A stretch of DNA of 64,000 bases, from NCBI GenBank assembly GCA_015056415.1, contig SVGJ01000004.1:1-64000 (forward strand), in the 5' to 3' direction. This document shows, piece after piece, positions 17,910 through 25,564 of the stretch (within the stretch, counting starts at the first letter, position 1; each line of letters opens with the position of its first letter). This DNA comes from Clostridiales bacterium (lineage in GTDB: Bacteria > Bacillota > Clostridia > Christensenellales > Aristaeellaceae). Under the pieces are notes generated by a model. The model did no database searches. It was given only the letters and a program-made list of their open reading frames with translations, and was not told the origin of the DNA. Made by a program: the position numbers and the translations under genes.

Positions 17910-18692
17910 ATGGACAAGAAGAAAGCCGTTCTCCCCATCCTGCTCTGCGTTTGCCTGTTAGTCGCTGTAGTTCTGTGCGTCAATCTGAACAGCAAAGTTG
18001 GCGCCCTGACCACTGACAAGAGCACCCTTGAAGCCGACCTGGCCACCAGCCGCACCGAATGGGAAACCATCGCGGCCGAGAAGGAGACCCTGCAGGCTTC
18101 TCTGACCGAAGCCGAGACCGCCCTGAAGGAAGCCCAGACCACGCTGGAAGAATCCACCGCCAAGGTCGCTGAGCTGGAAGGCCAGGTCACTACCCTGACC
18201 GCCTCCGCCACCGACCTCCAGACCGCTCTGGACACCGCTGCCACCGCCAAGACCGAGGTTGAGGCCAGCATCACCGCCCTCACCACCGAAAAGGCCGAGC
18301 TGGAAGCTTCCGTCGCCGATCTGACCGCTCAGTTGGAGACCGCCAACGCCGCCACCGCTACTGCCGAGGCCGCCGCTGCTGCCCTGACCGACGAGAAGGC
18401 CGCCCTGGAAGCTACCGTGGCTGAAATGACCACCGCCGCCGAAGCCGCCGCCACCACCCTGACCGAGACCCAGACCGCCCTGGCGACCGCCCAGACCGAG
18501 GCTGCCGCTGCCGCCGCCGAGCTGGAGACCGTCACCGCCGAGCTGGAGAGCGTCACCGCCGAGCTGGAGAGCGTCACCGCTGAGCTGGAGACCGTCACCG
18601 CCGAGCTGGAGACCGTCACCGCTGAGCTGGAAGCCTACAAGGCCGCCGAGGAAGAAGCCGAAGCGACCGAGCCCAAGACCATCCCGCAGTAA
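17910..18692 (+). CDS. Membrane-anchored Ala/Thr/Glu-rich coiled-coil repeat protein
   Basis: The 260-residue protein has an N-terminal membrane anchor (KKAVLPILLCVCLLVAVVLCVNL, residues 3-25). Almost the whole remainder is a predicted coiled coil made of Ala, Thr, Glu and Leu. Near the C-terminus a 7-residue unit (AELETVT or AELESVT) is repeated in perfect heptad register, encoded by near-identical 21-bp DNA repeats. It ends in a short acidic tail (EATEPKTIPQ). The start at 17910 is chosen because AAGGAGG lies 7 bases upstream. No catalytic motif is visible. It may be a surface spacer or tether. Confidence 0.75.
   Translation: MDKKKAVLPILLCVCLLVAVVLCVNLNSKVGALTTDKSTLEADLATSRTEWETIAAEKETLQASLTEAETALKEAQTTLEESTAKVAELEGQVTTLTASATDLQTALDTAATAKTEVEASITALTTEKAELEASVADLTAQLETANAATATAEAAAAALTDEKAALEATVAEMTTAAEAAATTLTETQTALATAQTEAAAAAAELETVTAELESVTAELESVTAELETVTAELETVTAELEAYKAAEEEAEATEPKTIPQ
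18516..18632 (+). repeat. 21-bp tandem repeat inside the coiled-coil gene
   Basis: Five complete copies and one partial copy of a GCCGAGCTGGAG-type 21-bp unit differ only at two positions. They encode AELE(T/S)VT heptads. In-frame slippage would change the coiled-coil length by whole heptads. Confidence 0.9.
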
Positions 18693-18745
18693 TACAAAGC
18701 GACAACGCGAAAGGCTCCCCGATAACGGGAGGTTCGTATAACAGC

Positions 18746-18780
18746 AAACGCCAGACTGAACTTCAGTCTGGCGTTTCGCG
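18746..18780. repeat. Dispersed palindrome A, copy 1
   Basis: A 31-base palindrome (arm AAACGCCAGACTGAA) followed by CGCG. It recurs at 56867-56901 with only the central base changed. Both copies sit between converging genes, so it may act as a bidirectional terminator as well as being a dispersed repeat. Confidence 0.85.
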
Positions 18781-18813
18781 TACCGCCCCGCCCCTGCCCA
18801 TCGCGGCGCATGA

Positions 18814-19566
18814 TCATTTCTTTGCAACGACGGTGAACTCCCCGGGCAAATCAGGATCCGTCCACGCCGGGTGTTCGTCAAATCTTTGCAGCACAAACCC
18901 CGTGGCGATCACAGCGTTGATGATCTCACTGATGGTGTATTTTCTCAGGCTGCATTTGGGGAAGGTCTTTCTCGTTTCCTCATCGTAGAAACGGGCATGG
19001 GGCATTTCGCCCTCAAAGACTTCTGTTGAGAAGTACCCCCGCGTCGGCTGCTGGAAATCCAGCACATCATAGATCTTTGTGAGGGGATGGAAATCGCTGC
19101 AGATCATGGTCCCGCCGGGCTTGAGCAGGGTATACATCATCCGCATGAAATCGTTTATGTTGTGGAAGTAATGGAGAATGCCGCCTTCCATGAATACCAC
19201 ATCGAAGCTGCCCGCGTATTGGCACAGATCGATCTCCAGGACGTCGCATACCTCGTAATGGATGGACGCCTGTGCCGCGTCGGCCAGCTCCATGGCGTAC
19301 TTCCTGTTCGCTTTCGAGATGTCAAACACTGTTACTTCGGCTCCAAGCAAGGCTAAGGGAACAGCTTTCTTGCCACAGGATCCGCAGATATTGGCGACCT
19401 TGACGCCCTGGAACGAATCGAAATAGGAGGCATGAAAGCGCAGCGAACGAACAGGATCGGCAAGGATCCTTCGGGCTGTTTCGCCGGGCAGCCCGATCTC
19501 CTTCATCCAGAAATCGTAGGCATTGAACTCCCACGCCTTTTTGTTTTGCTTGCTGCTCTCGATCAT
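18814..19566 (-). CDS. Class I SAM-dependent methyltransferase
   Basis: The 250-residue protein has a Rossmann methyltransferase core. Motif I is modified (VANICGSCGKKAVPLALLGAEVTVFDIS, near residue 56), the acidic-loop region is VCDVLEID, and motif IV is FDVVFMEGGILHYFHNINDFMRMMYTLLKPGG. The substrate is unknown. The family resembles small-molecule methyltransferases. Of two adjacent ATGs, the second has AGGAGG at 7 bases. It has its own promoter and is monocistronic. Confidence 0.85.
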   Translation of the reverse strand: MIESSKQNKKAWEFNAYDFWMKEIGLPGETARRILADPVRSLRFHASYFDSFQGVKVANICGSCGKKAVPLALLGAEVTVFDISKANRKYAMELADAAQASIHYEVCDVLEIDLCQYAGSFDVVFMEGGILHYFHNINDFMRMMYTLLKPGGTMICSDFHPLTKIYDVLDFQQPTRGYFSTEVFEGEMPHARFYDEETRKTFPKCSLRKYTISEIINAVIATGFVLQRFDEHPAWTDPDLPGEFTVVAKK

Positions 19567-19624
19567 CATGAATCCTCCTTTTCCCCAAGGTTCTGTAAAA
19601 ACAGAGGTCTATCATTTGAATGTA

Positions 19625-19653
19625 AGTATATCACGCGGAACCCGGGAGTGCAA
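19625..19653 (-). promoter_or_regulatory. Promoter of the methyltransferase gene
   Basis: Minus strand TTGCAC, 17 bases, TATACT, immediately after the pgcA terminator. Confidence 0.65.
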
Positions 19654-19654
19654 G

Positions 19655-19687
19655 AAAAGCCGCGCCAGGCAGCCTGGCGCGGCTTTT
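19655..19687 (-). terminator. Terminator of the pgcA transcript
   Basis: A 15-bp perfect stem AAAAGCCGCGCCAGG / CCTGGCGCGGCTTTT with a three-base loop, 49 bases after the pgcA stop. Confidence 0.9.
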
Positions 19688-19736
19688 ACTGTTATACGGT
19701 CGCCCTGCTATACAAGGGAGCCTTGCGTACTGTGTA

Positions 19737-21389
19737 TCAGGCTTTGCAGTACCGGGCCATAATGGCCTCCAGCACATCCAGCTCCTTCTCGGCAGCGGGC
19801 TGATCGGCGCCCCGGGCGAAGAGGTAGGCCTTCAGCTTGGGCTCGGTACCGGAGGGACGCACGATGATCTTGTGGCCGCACGCCAGCTGGAAGGACAGCA
19901 CGTCGCTGGCAGGCAGGCCGGTATCGTCGTTCAGATAGTCGATACGGCCAGCGGTGCGGAAGAGCTCCTCGTCAAAATCCGCCATGGGCTGACGCAGCAT
20001 GGCCATCAGGCTGTTCATCTTCTGCTGGCCGCTCTCGCCCTCGAACTCGAAGGTCATCAGCCGCTGGGCGAAGAAGCCGTATTCCTTGCGCAGCTCCGCC
20101 AGCTTATCCAGCATGGTCATGCCCTGCGCCTTCAGGTTAGCGGCCATTTCCAGCACCAGCACAGCGGCGTTCACGGCGTCCTTGTCGCGCACGTCGGTGC
20201 CGGAAAGATAACCGTAGCTCTCCTCAAAGCCAAACACATAGCGCTCGGCATGGCCTTCCTTTTCCAGCAGGCCGATCTGCTCACCGATGAATTTGAAGCC
20301 CGTCAGCACATTGCGCAGTTCCACGCCGTAGCGCTCGCAGATCGGCACGGCCATCTCGGTGGTGACGATGGTTTTCACCGCCACGGGCGTCAGTTCCGTC
20401 TTTTCCCGGTGGCTGCACACATAGTCCAGCAGCAGCACGCCCATATCGTTGCCGGAGATCAGCTCCACCCTGTCGCCCACACGCACGCCCGCGCCGATGC
20501 GGTCGCAGTCCGGGTCGGTGGCGAAGCAGAAATCAGCCTGCACGTCGATGGTCTTCCGGATGGCCAGGGCCATGGCCTCGCGGATCTCGGGGTTCGGATA
20601 GGGGCAGGTGGGGAAATGACCGTCGGGAAGCTCCTGTTCCTCCACGATATCCACCCTGATATTACCCATGCGCTTCATCATTTCGCGCACGGGCACGTTG
20701 CCGGTACCGTTCAGGGGCGAATACACCACGTGCAGCGGCTCCTTGCAGGGGGCCACCTGAAGCCTGGCAATATCCTGGTAGTAGCTCTCGATGGCGGCAT
20801 CCTCGATATAAACGATCTTACCGGCCTGCAGCATGGCGGCGAAGGAGGGCAGCTCGTCCACGAGGGTCTCCTCGGCATTGATGAAGGCATAGATGCGGTC
20901 GGCGGCCTCCAGGGTGATCTGGCAGCCGTCGTCGCCGTAGACCTTGTAGCCGTTGAACTTGGCGGGGTTATGGCTGGCGGTGATCATCACGCCGGCGCTG
21001 CACTTGTGATAGCGCACGGCGTAGCTCAGCATGGGGGTGGGCATCAGCGCCTTGTAGATATAGACCTTCACACCCATGGAGGCCAGCGTGGCGGCGGCCA
21101 GCTCGGCAAAATCCTGGCTATGGATGCGGCTGTCATAGCTCACCGCGCAGGAGGGGGCCTCATACTGCTCCAGCAGGTAGCGCCCCAGGCCGCGGGTAGC
21201 CTTGGAAACCGTATACAGATTCATGCGGTTGGTACCCGCGCCCAGCACGCCGCGCAGGCCGCCGGTGCCAAAGGCCAGCTCACGATAGAAGCTGTCGCTG
21301 ATCTGCTCGTCGTTCATGGCCTTGAGCTGCTCCAGCAGCTCGCCGGGCATATTGGGTGTGTTCAGCCACGCCTGATACTTGGCATTCAT
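19737..21389 (-). CDS. pgcA: Alpha-phosphoglucomutase / phosphomannomutase
   Basis: This 550-residue enzyme of the phosphohexomutase superfamily interconverts glucose-1-phosphate and glucose-6-phosphate (and possibly mannose phosphates), supplying nucleotide-sugar synthesis. Motifs in order: FGTGGLRGVLGAGTNRMN, the catalytic phosphoserine loop TASHNPAKFNGYK, the metal loop TDPDCDRIG, the sugar-binding GFEESYGYLSGTDVRDKDA and the phosphate-binding RPSGTEPKLKAYL. Length and motifs fit PgcA. It is the second gene after a small unknown gene and could feed the exopolysaccharide locus nearby. Confidence 0.95.
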   Translation of the reverse strand: MNAKYQAWLNTPNMPGELLEQLKAMNDEQISDSFYRELAFGTGGLRGVLGAGTNRMNLYTVSKATRGLGRYLLEQYEAPSCAVSYDSRIHSQDFAELAAATLASMGVKVYIYKALMPTPMLSYAVRYHKCSAGVMITASHNPAKFNGYKVYGDDGCQITLEAADRIYAFINAEETLVDELPSFAAMLQAGKIVYIEDAAIESYYQDIARLQVAPCKEPLHVVYSPLNGTGNVPVREMMKRMGNIRVDIVEEQELPDGHFPTCPYPNPEIREAMALAIRKTIDVQADFCFATDPDCDRIGAGVRVGDRVELISGNDMGVLLLDYVCSHREKTELTPVAVKTIVTTEMAVPICERYGVELRNVLTGFKFIGEQIGLLEKEGHAERYVFGFEESYGYLSGTDVRDKDAVNAAVLVLEMAANLKAQGMTMLDKLAELRKEYGFFAQRLMTFEFEGESGQQKMNSLMAMLRQPMADFDEELFRTAGRIDYLNDDTGLPASDVLSFQLACGHKIIVRPSGTEPKLKAYLFARGADQPAAEKELDVLEAIMARYCKA

Positions 21390-21405
21390 GGTTACATCCT
21401 CCTAA

Positions 21406-21909
21406 TCAATAAGGACCTCTGGGCCCATTGGGCATCATGGGGAAAATATTCTGCTGGTCCCAGTTGAACCGCCGGGGCTCCAGGTAGAAGCCATACCGGC
21501 TCAGCATCTCGCTCACATCCTCCAGAAAGAGGAAAATCCGCCGCGCGCAATGCCCCTTCTGGGTGGCAAAGGGCAGGAAGGCTGTTTCCTCCAGTTCCTC
21601 CACCACGTACATGGGATGCCCCGCCAGGCCCAGCATGCTGGCGCAGGTGGGCGGATGGCTGCAGCGCATATTTTCCGGCATGGTTCCGGCCCACCACTGT
21701 ACGCTTTCCGCCATATCCAGGATCTGCTCCCGCACCTCGCCGGGCAGCGGGAAGGTCAGCTCCTGCACCACCTGGCGCATGGGGCCGAACACCGTGAACG
21801 TCAGCGTGTCATTCTCATACACCGTCACGGTAAAGCCGCCGTCTGTGGCCGATGCCAGCGGCCGGTGGACATACCAAAACAGCGCCGCGCACTCCGGGCC
21901 CTGGATCAT
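21406..21909 (-). CDS. Unknown protein (167 residues)
   Basis: No family is recognised. The product has no signal peptide or membrane segment, is rich in aromatic residues (ALFWYVHRPLA, VQWWAGTMPE) and contains five cysteine residues without an obvious metal-binding pattern. It ends in a proline-rich stretch (MMPNGPRGPY). AAGGAGG lies 8 bases before the chosen ATG at 21909; the track's longer start lies inside the hairpin-rich region. It is 16 bases upstream of pgcA and co-directional, so an operon is likely. Confidence 0.65.
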   Translation of the reverse strand: MIQGPECAALFWYVHRPLASATDGGFTVTVYENDTLTFTVFGPMRQVVQELTFPLPGEVREQILDMAESVQWWAGTMPENMRCSHPPTCASMLGLAGHPMYVVEELEETAFLPFATQKGHCARRIFLFLEDVSEMLSRYGFYLEPRRFNWDQQNIFPMMPNGPRGPY

Positions 21910-21927
21910 GTTGTCCACCTCCTTCAC

Positions 21928-22070
21928 GGGGCTTCGCCCCTGCACCCCGGCAGATGTCTCTGCCCTCTGCACTCCCGCTCAAGGGTCTTCGACCCTTAAG
22001 AATCCATTTTAGGGGTATTGTTACCCGGTTGGTTCCTTGGCTGGGGTCACGGCGCGAATACGGTCGCGCC
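21928..22070. repeat. Cluster of five short perfect hairpins
   Basis: This gene-free stretch holds GGGGC-ttc-GCCCC (21928-21940), GGCAGA-tgtc-TCTGCC (21949-21964), AAGGGTC-ttc-GACCCTT (21981-21997), GGGTA-ttgt-TACCC (22013-22026) and GGCGCGA-N6-TCGCGCC (22051-22070). No reading frame, poly-T terminator or promoter was found. Several have three-base loops, a style shared with the chain at 63.7-63.9 kb. Confidence 0.75.
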
Positions 22071-22115
22071 GCGACGCGGGTGAGCGGCTGCCGGAAGCAC
22101 CGGCGCCACGCTCAG

Positions 22116-22136
22116 TTCCGAATTCCGAATTCCGAA
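22116..22136. repeat. 7-bp tandem repeat abutting a stop codon
   Basis: Three exact copies of TTCCGAA end one base before the complement of the M28 peptidase stop codon. Confidence 0.9.
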
Positions 22137-23069
22137 TTAGATTTGCATTTCCTTCACGCACTCCGTCAGCGCGTTGGCGATAGCGGCAATGTTCGTTTCG
22201 TCCGCCACGGTATCCCGCCCGGTATGCAGGTGAGGCGTGTAGAAGCCGATGCCGGAAAGATACTTGCTGGCGCCGATGTTCACGCCGCACTTGAAGCTCT
22301 TCCAGTCGGAATTACACACGCTGCCGATGGAATCGAAGAAGTGTACCTTGCGGGTGTCGATGGCCTGCAGATGCTTCTGCAGATAAGTGAATTCACGGTG
22401 CTGGCGGGAAAGCTTGCGGCTGATCACGATGATATTCTCACCCACGCCGACGCAGTTCAGGTTCACCGTCAGCCGGGTGTAGGCCACCTGCTGGTGATCC
22501 TTCGCATAGGATTTCGACCCGCCCAGGCCTTTTTCCTCGTTATCGAAGAGGATAAATGCGGCTTTGGAGTGTTCCTCCTCGGGCAGCTGGGCCATCATCG
22601 TCATGAGCGCGGCCAGGCCGGAGGTGTTGTCGTTCACGTTGTTCTTGTTGGCAATGCCGCCGAAGGTGATCCACAGCAGGATGCCCAGATACGCCGTGAT
22701 CCACAGCAGACGCGCCGCCTCCGGGCTGCCGGTCAGCGCGCCTGCCAGCAGGAGCACGCCTGCGGCCAGCACCAGCAGGATCACCACGATCAGCATCTGA
22801 TACAGCAGATTCAATACCGGGTTGCGCGGCAAAAGGATATTGGGCAGCAGGCTGCGGGACGCCGTGTCATAATGGGCGGTGAACAGCATGGGCGCCTTTT
22901 CCGGGTTGCCCACGATGATGTTCTCGTGGCAGGGCAGGCCGCTCTGCTCCACCTTCACGCTGTAGCCCATGCGGCGGATCTCCGCCACCGCCCAGTCGCG
23001 GAAGGCCTTCTTCTGTTCTGCCTTGCGCCGGATGGGGAACCGGCTGGTGATCTCCTCAAGGTAATTCAT
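22137..23069 (-). CDS. M28-family membrane-embedded peptidase-like protein (zinc ligand changed)
   Basis: The 310-residue protein has an M28 aminopeptidase fold interrupted by two hydrophobic segments (about residues 91-112 and 121-140). Expected metal and catalytic residues are visible as His66 (AHYDT), Asp147 (NVNDNTSG), Glu178-Glu179 (DNEEKG) and His282 (LHTGRDT). However, the position of the second-metal Asp is Asn205 (VNLNCVG), where the neighbouring paralogue has Asp (VNMDCVG). It may therefore have altered metal affinity or be inactive. It is the second of a tandem pair with 9 bases between the genes. Confidence 0.85.
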   Translation of the reverse strand: MNYLEEITSRFPIRRKAEQKKAFRDWAVAEIRRMGYSVKVEQSGLPCHENIIVGNPEKAPMLFTAHYDTASRSLLPNILLPRNPVLNLLYQMLIVVILLVLAAGVLLLAGALTGSPEAARLLWITAYLGILLWITFGGIANKNNVNDNTSGLAALMTMMAQLPEEEHSKAAFILFDNEEKGLGGSKSYAKDHQQVAYTRLTVNLNCVGVGENIIVISRKLSRQHREFTYLQKHLQAIDTRKVHFFDSIGSVCNSDWKSFKCGVNIGASKYLSGIGFYTPHLHTGRDTVADETNIAAIANALTECVKEMQI

Positions 23070-23078
23070 ACATGCTCC

Positions 23079-24020
23079 TTACAGGCGCTGGACAAAATCA
23101 GCCAGGCCGTCGGCAATGAAGGCGATATTGGCCGGCTCGGCAATGGTATCGCGCTTGGTGTGGATTCTGTCGCAATAGTAGCCGATGACCTTCGCCTTCT
23201 TGCAGGAGCACACGGCAATGCCATGCTTGAACTGCATCTGATCAGAGGGATAGAAGTGGCCTTCACTGTTGAACCATTCCAGGTTGCGGCCCGTCTGGGC
23301 GTTCAGGCCGGCCTGAAGCTTCTCAAAATGGGCGTGCTCGCGGGCCTTCTTCGGGGAGAAGAAGAGGATGTTGTCACCCAAGCCCACGCAGTCCATGTTC
23401 ACCAGCAGGGTCTCCTTCTTCACCTGCTTGTGCATGGAAGCAAAGGCAGAGGAGCCCAGCATGCCCTTCTCCTCGTTATCAAAGAGGATGAAGGCCGCCT
23501 TGCCCCGGCTTTCCGCAGGGATGCGGGCCATGGTCTCCAGCACGGAAGCCACGCCGGAGGTGTTGTCGTTGGCGTTGTTCTTGTTGGCGGGGCCGAACAT
23601 CATCAGCATGATCAGGGTCCACATACCAATCATGCTGCCCAGCCCAAACAGGCCCATGCCCATTTCCGGATTACCCGAAAGCCAGCCTGCCAGCGCGCCC
23701 ACCAGCGCGCCGAAGCCAAAGCCCAGGCCAATGATCACCGCAGTCAGTACCAGCTGATACAGCAGATAAATGAGCAGATTGCAGGGGGTAATGAAGTTGG
23801 GCAGCGGCATCACCGGAGGCGTATCGTAATGCGCGGTGAAGATGGCCTCGGCATTGTCAGCGTCGCCGATGACCACATTGTTGCTGCTGCCCTTTTTCTC
23901 CACCTGAGCGGTGTAGCCCAGCTTTTCAGCCTCTTCCAGCGTCCAGGCGCGGAAGGCCTCCTTCTGGGCCTTGTTCTTGCGGATAGGGAATTTCTCGATC
24001 AGCGTGTCGATGTAAGCCAT
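23079..24020 (-). CDS. M28-family membrane-embedded metallopeptidase
   Basis: The 313-residue protein has the co-catalytic zinc peptidase pattern of family M28: His64 (AHYDT), Asp152 (NANDNTSG), Glu183-Glu184 (DNEEKG), Asp210 (VNMDCVG) and a C-terminal His near 284 (RIHTKRDT). Two long hydrophobic segments occupy residues 82-112 and 122-142, between the first two metal motifs. The substrate is unknown; aminopeptidase activity is expected from the family. Upstream trmO ends 5 bases before this ATG and its last codons hold the ribosome site. Confidence 0.88.
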   Translation of the reverse strand: MAYIDTLIEKFPIRKNKAQKEAFRAWTLEEAEKLGYTAQVEKKGSSNNVVIGDADNAEAIFTAHYDTPPVMPLPNFITPCNLLIYLLYQLVLTAVIIGLGFGFGALVGALAGWLSGNPEMGMGLFGLGSMIGMWTLIMLMMFGPANKNNANDNTSGVASVLETMARIPAESRGKAAFILFDNEEKGMLGSSAFASMHKQVKKETLLVNMDCVGLGDNILFFSPKKAREHAHFEKLQAGLNAQTGRNLEWFNSEGHFYPSDQMQFKHGIAVCSCKKAKVIGYYCDRIHTKRDTIAEPANIAFIADGLADFVQRL

Positions 24021-24025
24021 GTTCT

Positions 24026-24703
24026 TTATTCCTCCATTTGTGTAATCTCAGTCACGGTCAGCACGTCCTCCGCCACGCGGAAGCGCACCTCCATGCCTGC
24101 GTAAGTAAAACCATAAGTCCTCTCCGGATCCCGCTGGTAGCCGGGCCGGGGATCTTGAGCCAGCACGCCCCGCAGGGCCTCCCGCTTGTCTGCCGGGATC
24201 TTCGCCAGCAGCGCTTCGGGGATGACCACCCCCACCGCGTGATCCTTCACCTCATGGGCAAAGCCGCCGGTGGCCTCGGGGTGACAGTCCGCATAGGGCA
24301 GGTAGGGCTTGATGTCGTAGATGGGCGTGCCGTCCATCAGGTCAGCTCCGGAGACGATCAGCACCGTGCCAAGCCGCGCGTCCTGGCGGATCTCCTCCAG
24401 CCTGACGCTGCTCAGGCCGATGGGATTGGGCCGGAAGGGGGATCGTGTCGCGAACACCCCCACACGGGCATTGCCTCCCAGCCGGGGCGGACGCACCGTG
24501 GGCGACCAGCTTTCCCGTTCCGCCTGATGGAATTGCCAGATCAGCCACAGATGGCTGTAGCCCTCAAGCCCCCGCAGGGCCTCCGGCACCCGGTATTCCG
24601 GCTCAAAGACGATCGTGGAGCGCAGCTCTCCGACCAGCCCCGATTGCCGCGGCAGTCCGAATTTCGTTGGGAAATCATTACGGATCCTCGCGATCACGCG
24701 CAT
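24026..24703 (-). CDS. trmO: tRNA (N6-threonylcarbamoyladenosine(37)-N6)-methyltransferase TrmO
   Basis: TrmO (TsaA/YaeB family) adds the N6-methyl group to t6A37 of tRNA-Thr. The 225-residue translation shows the family beginning MRVIARIRNDFPTKFGLPRQS, then RLGGNARVGVFATRSPFRPNPIGLSSVRLEEI, SGADLMDGTPIYDIKPYLPYAD, and a C-terminal domain with DPRPGYQRDPERTYGF. The start at 24703 is supported by AAGGAG 8 bases upstream. It leads the operon with the two M28 genes. Confidence 0.93.
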   Translation of the reverse strand: MRVIARIRNDFPTKFGLPRQSGLVGELRSTIVFEPEYRVPEALRGLEGYSHLWLIWQFHQAERESWSPTVRPPRLGGNARVGVFATRSPFRPNPIGLSSVRLEEIRQDARLGTVLIVSGADLMDGTPIYDIKPYLPYADCHPEATGGFAHEVKDHAVGVVIPEALLAKIPADKREALRGVLAQDPRPGYQRDPERTYGFTYAGMEVRFRVAEDVLTVTEITQMEE

Positions 24704-24727
24704 GGCCGCCGCTCCTTTCCAAAAACA

Positions 24728-24757
24728 AAATGCGCTACTATACATAGTAGCACATTT
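24728..24757 (-). terminator. Terminator after the XRE/membrane-protein pair, or operator in front of trmO
   Basis: Arms AAATG-c-GCTACTAT / ATAGTAGC-a-CATTT form a 13-bp stem with one mismatch. On the minus strand the hairpin is followed by TTTTGTTTTT. It overlaps a possible extended -10 (TGTGCTACTAT) for trmO, so a regulatory role is also possible. Confidence 0.7.
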
Positions 24758-24793
24758 CGTCCTTTTCCGCCATATTTGTGCAGAGGAAATACA

Positions 24794-25225
24794 TCACATC
24801 GTCTTCATGCAGACGAGCTTCACCACCAGGCTCGCCAGCATCTGCGCCACCGCCGCCAGCGCCAGGGTGATGGCCACGGTTTCGTTGAAGAAAAACACCA
24901 CCGCCGCCGTCATGACCATGCCCAGTGAAAGGTAGATCACCATGGGCAAGCCCGCCCTGGCGCGGATGGCGCGCTTGCGCTCGTCATTCTCCGTGATGTA
25001 GAGCTTGCGCAGCTTCTCGTCGTCCTTCAAGGCACGTCGCTGCTGCGCCAGGATCACCAGCGCCACCAGCGCACCGCCGATGCAGCCTCCCCAAACAAAA
25101 TTGGTAGCGTTGCCCTCTGGCACAAACCGCGATACAACCAATTCAACCACAATAAATGCTACCGCCAGCAGACGCATCCACACCAGGCGGCGCTGCACCT
25201 TTTTACGATATGCTTCCAGATTCAT
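24794..25225 (-). CDS. Unknown membrane protein paired with an XRE regulator
   Basis: The 143-residue protein has four hydrophobic segments (about residues 16-33, 44-60, 94-112 and 116-136). A charged cytoplasmic loop between the second and third (LKDDEKLRKLYITENDERKRAIRARAG) is recurrent in clostridial membrane proteins encoded next to small XRE regulators. Function is unknown. It starts 3 bases after the regulator stop, so both come from one transcript. Confidence 0.75.
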   Translation of the reverse strand: MNLEAYRKKVQRRLVWMRLLAVAFIVVELVVSRFVPEGNATNFVWGGCIGGALVALVILAQQRRALKDDEKLRKLYITENDERKRAIRARAGLPMVIYLSLGMVMTAAVVFFFNETVAITLALAAVAQMLASLVVKLVCMKTM

Positions 25226-25228
25226 CGC

Positions 25229-25429
25229 TCATTCCTCCTCGTCAAGCACGAATACTTCTTCAATGGTCAATCCGAAATGCCTGGCGATCCTGTACGCCAG
25301 GGGCAGGGAAGCCACGTACTTCCCCGTTTCGATGGAGGTGATGGTCTGCCGGGTGGTGCCCACCGCGTCGGCCAGTTCCTCCTGAGACAGCCTGTGCTGC
25401 TTGCGCAGCTCCTTGATCCTCGTTTTCAT
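25229..25429 (-). CDS. Small XRE-family helix-turn-helix regulator
   Basis: The 66-residue protein is essentially a single Cro/C1-type helix-turn-helix (MKTRIKELRKQHRLSQEELADAVGTTRQTITSIETGKYVASLPLA, then HFGLTIEEVFVL). It is the first gene of a two-gene unit with a membrane protein. The promoter carries three phased CTTTGCA repeats that are good candidates for its own operator. The ATG at 25429 is chosen from domain start; the ribosome site is weak (GGGGGA). Confidence 0.9.
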   Translation of the reverse strand: MKTRIKELRKQHRLSQEELADAVGTTRQTITSIETGKYVASLPLAYRIARHFGLTIEEVFVLDEEE

Positions 25430-25463
25430 GGAAATCCCCCGTTTTGATAAAATGCAATGTCGA

Positions 25464-25520
25464 CTTTGCAGTTTTAGTATAGTGTGCTTTGCAGTTTTTG
25501 TCAAGCAGGCTTTGCAATTT
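25464..25520. promoter_or_regulatory. Three direct repeats at exact 23-bp spacing (candidate operators)
   Basis: CTTTGCAGTTT begins at 25464 and 25487, and CTTTGCAATTT begins at 25510. The repeats overlap or flank the -10 and -35 of the XRE gene promoter. Regular spacing of a little over two helical turns suggests cooperative binding, most simply by the adjacent regulator. Confidence 0.65.
25476..25504 (-). promoter_or_regulatory. Near-consensus promoter of the XRE gene
   Basis: Minus strand TTGACA, 17 bases, TATACT. Confidence 0.85.
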
Positions 25521-25564
25521 TGTGTAAAAAATGAGCCATGCGTACGCATGACCCTTGCATTTTC

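Noticed and set aside
18516-18632. Possible CRISPR array from 21-bp repeats
   Set aside because: The units are contiguous without spacers and encode in-frame heptads of a coiled coil.
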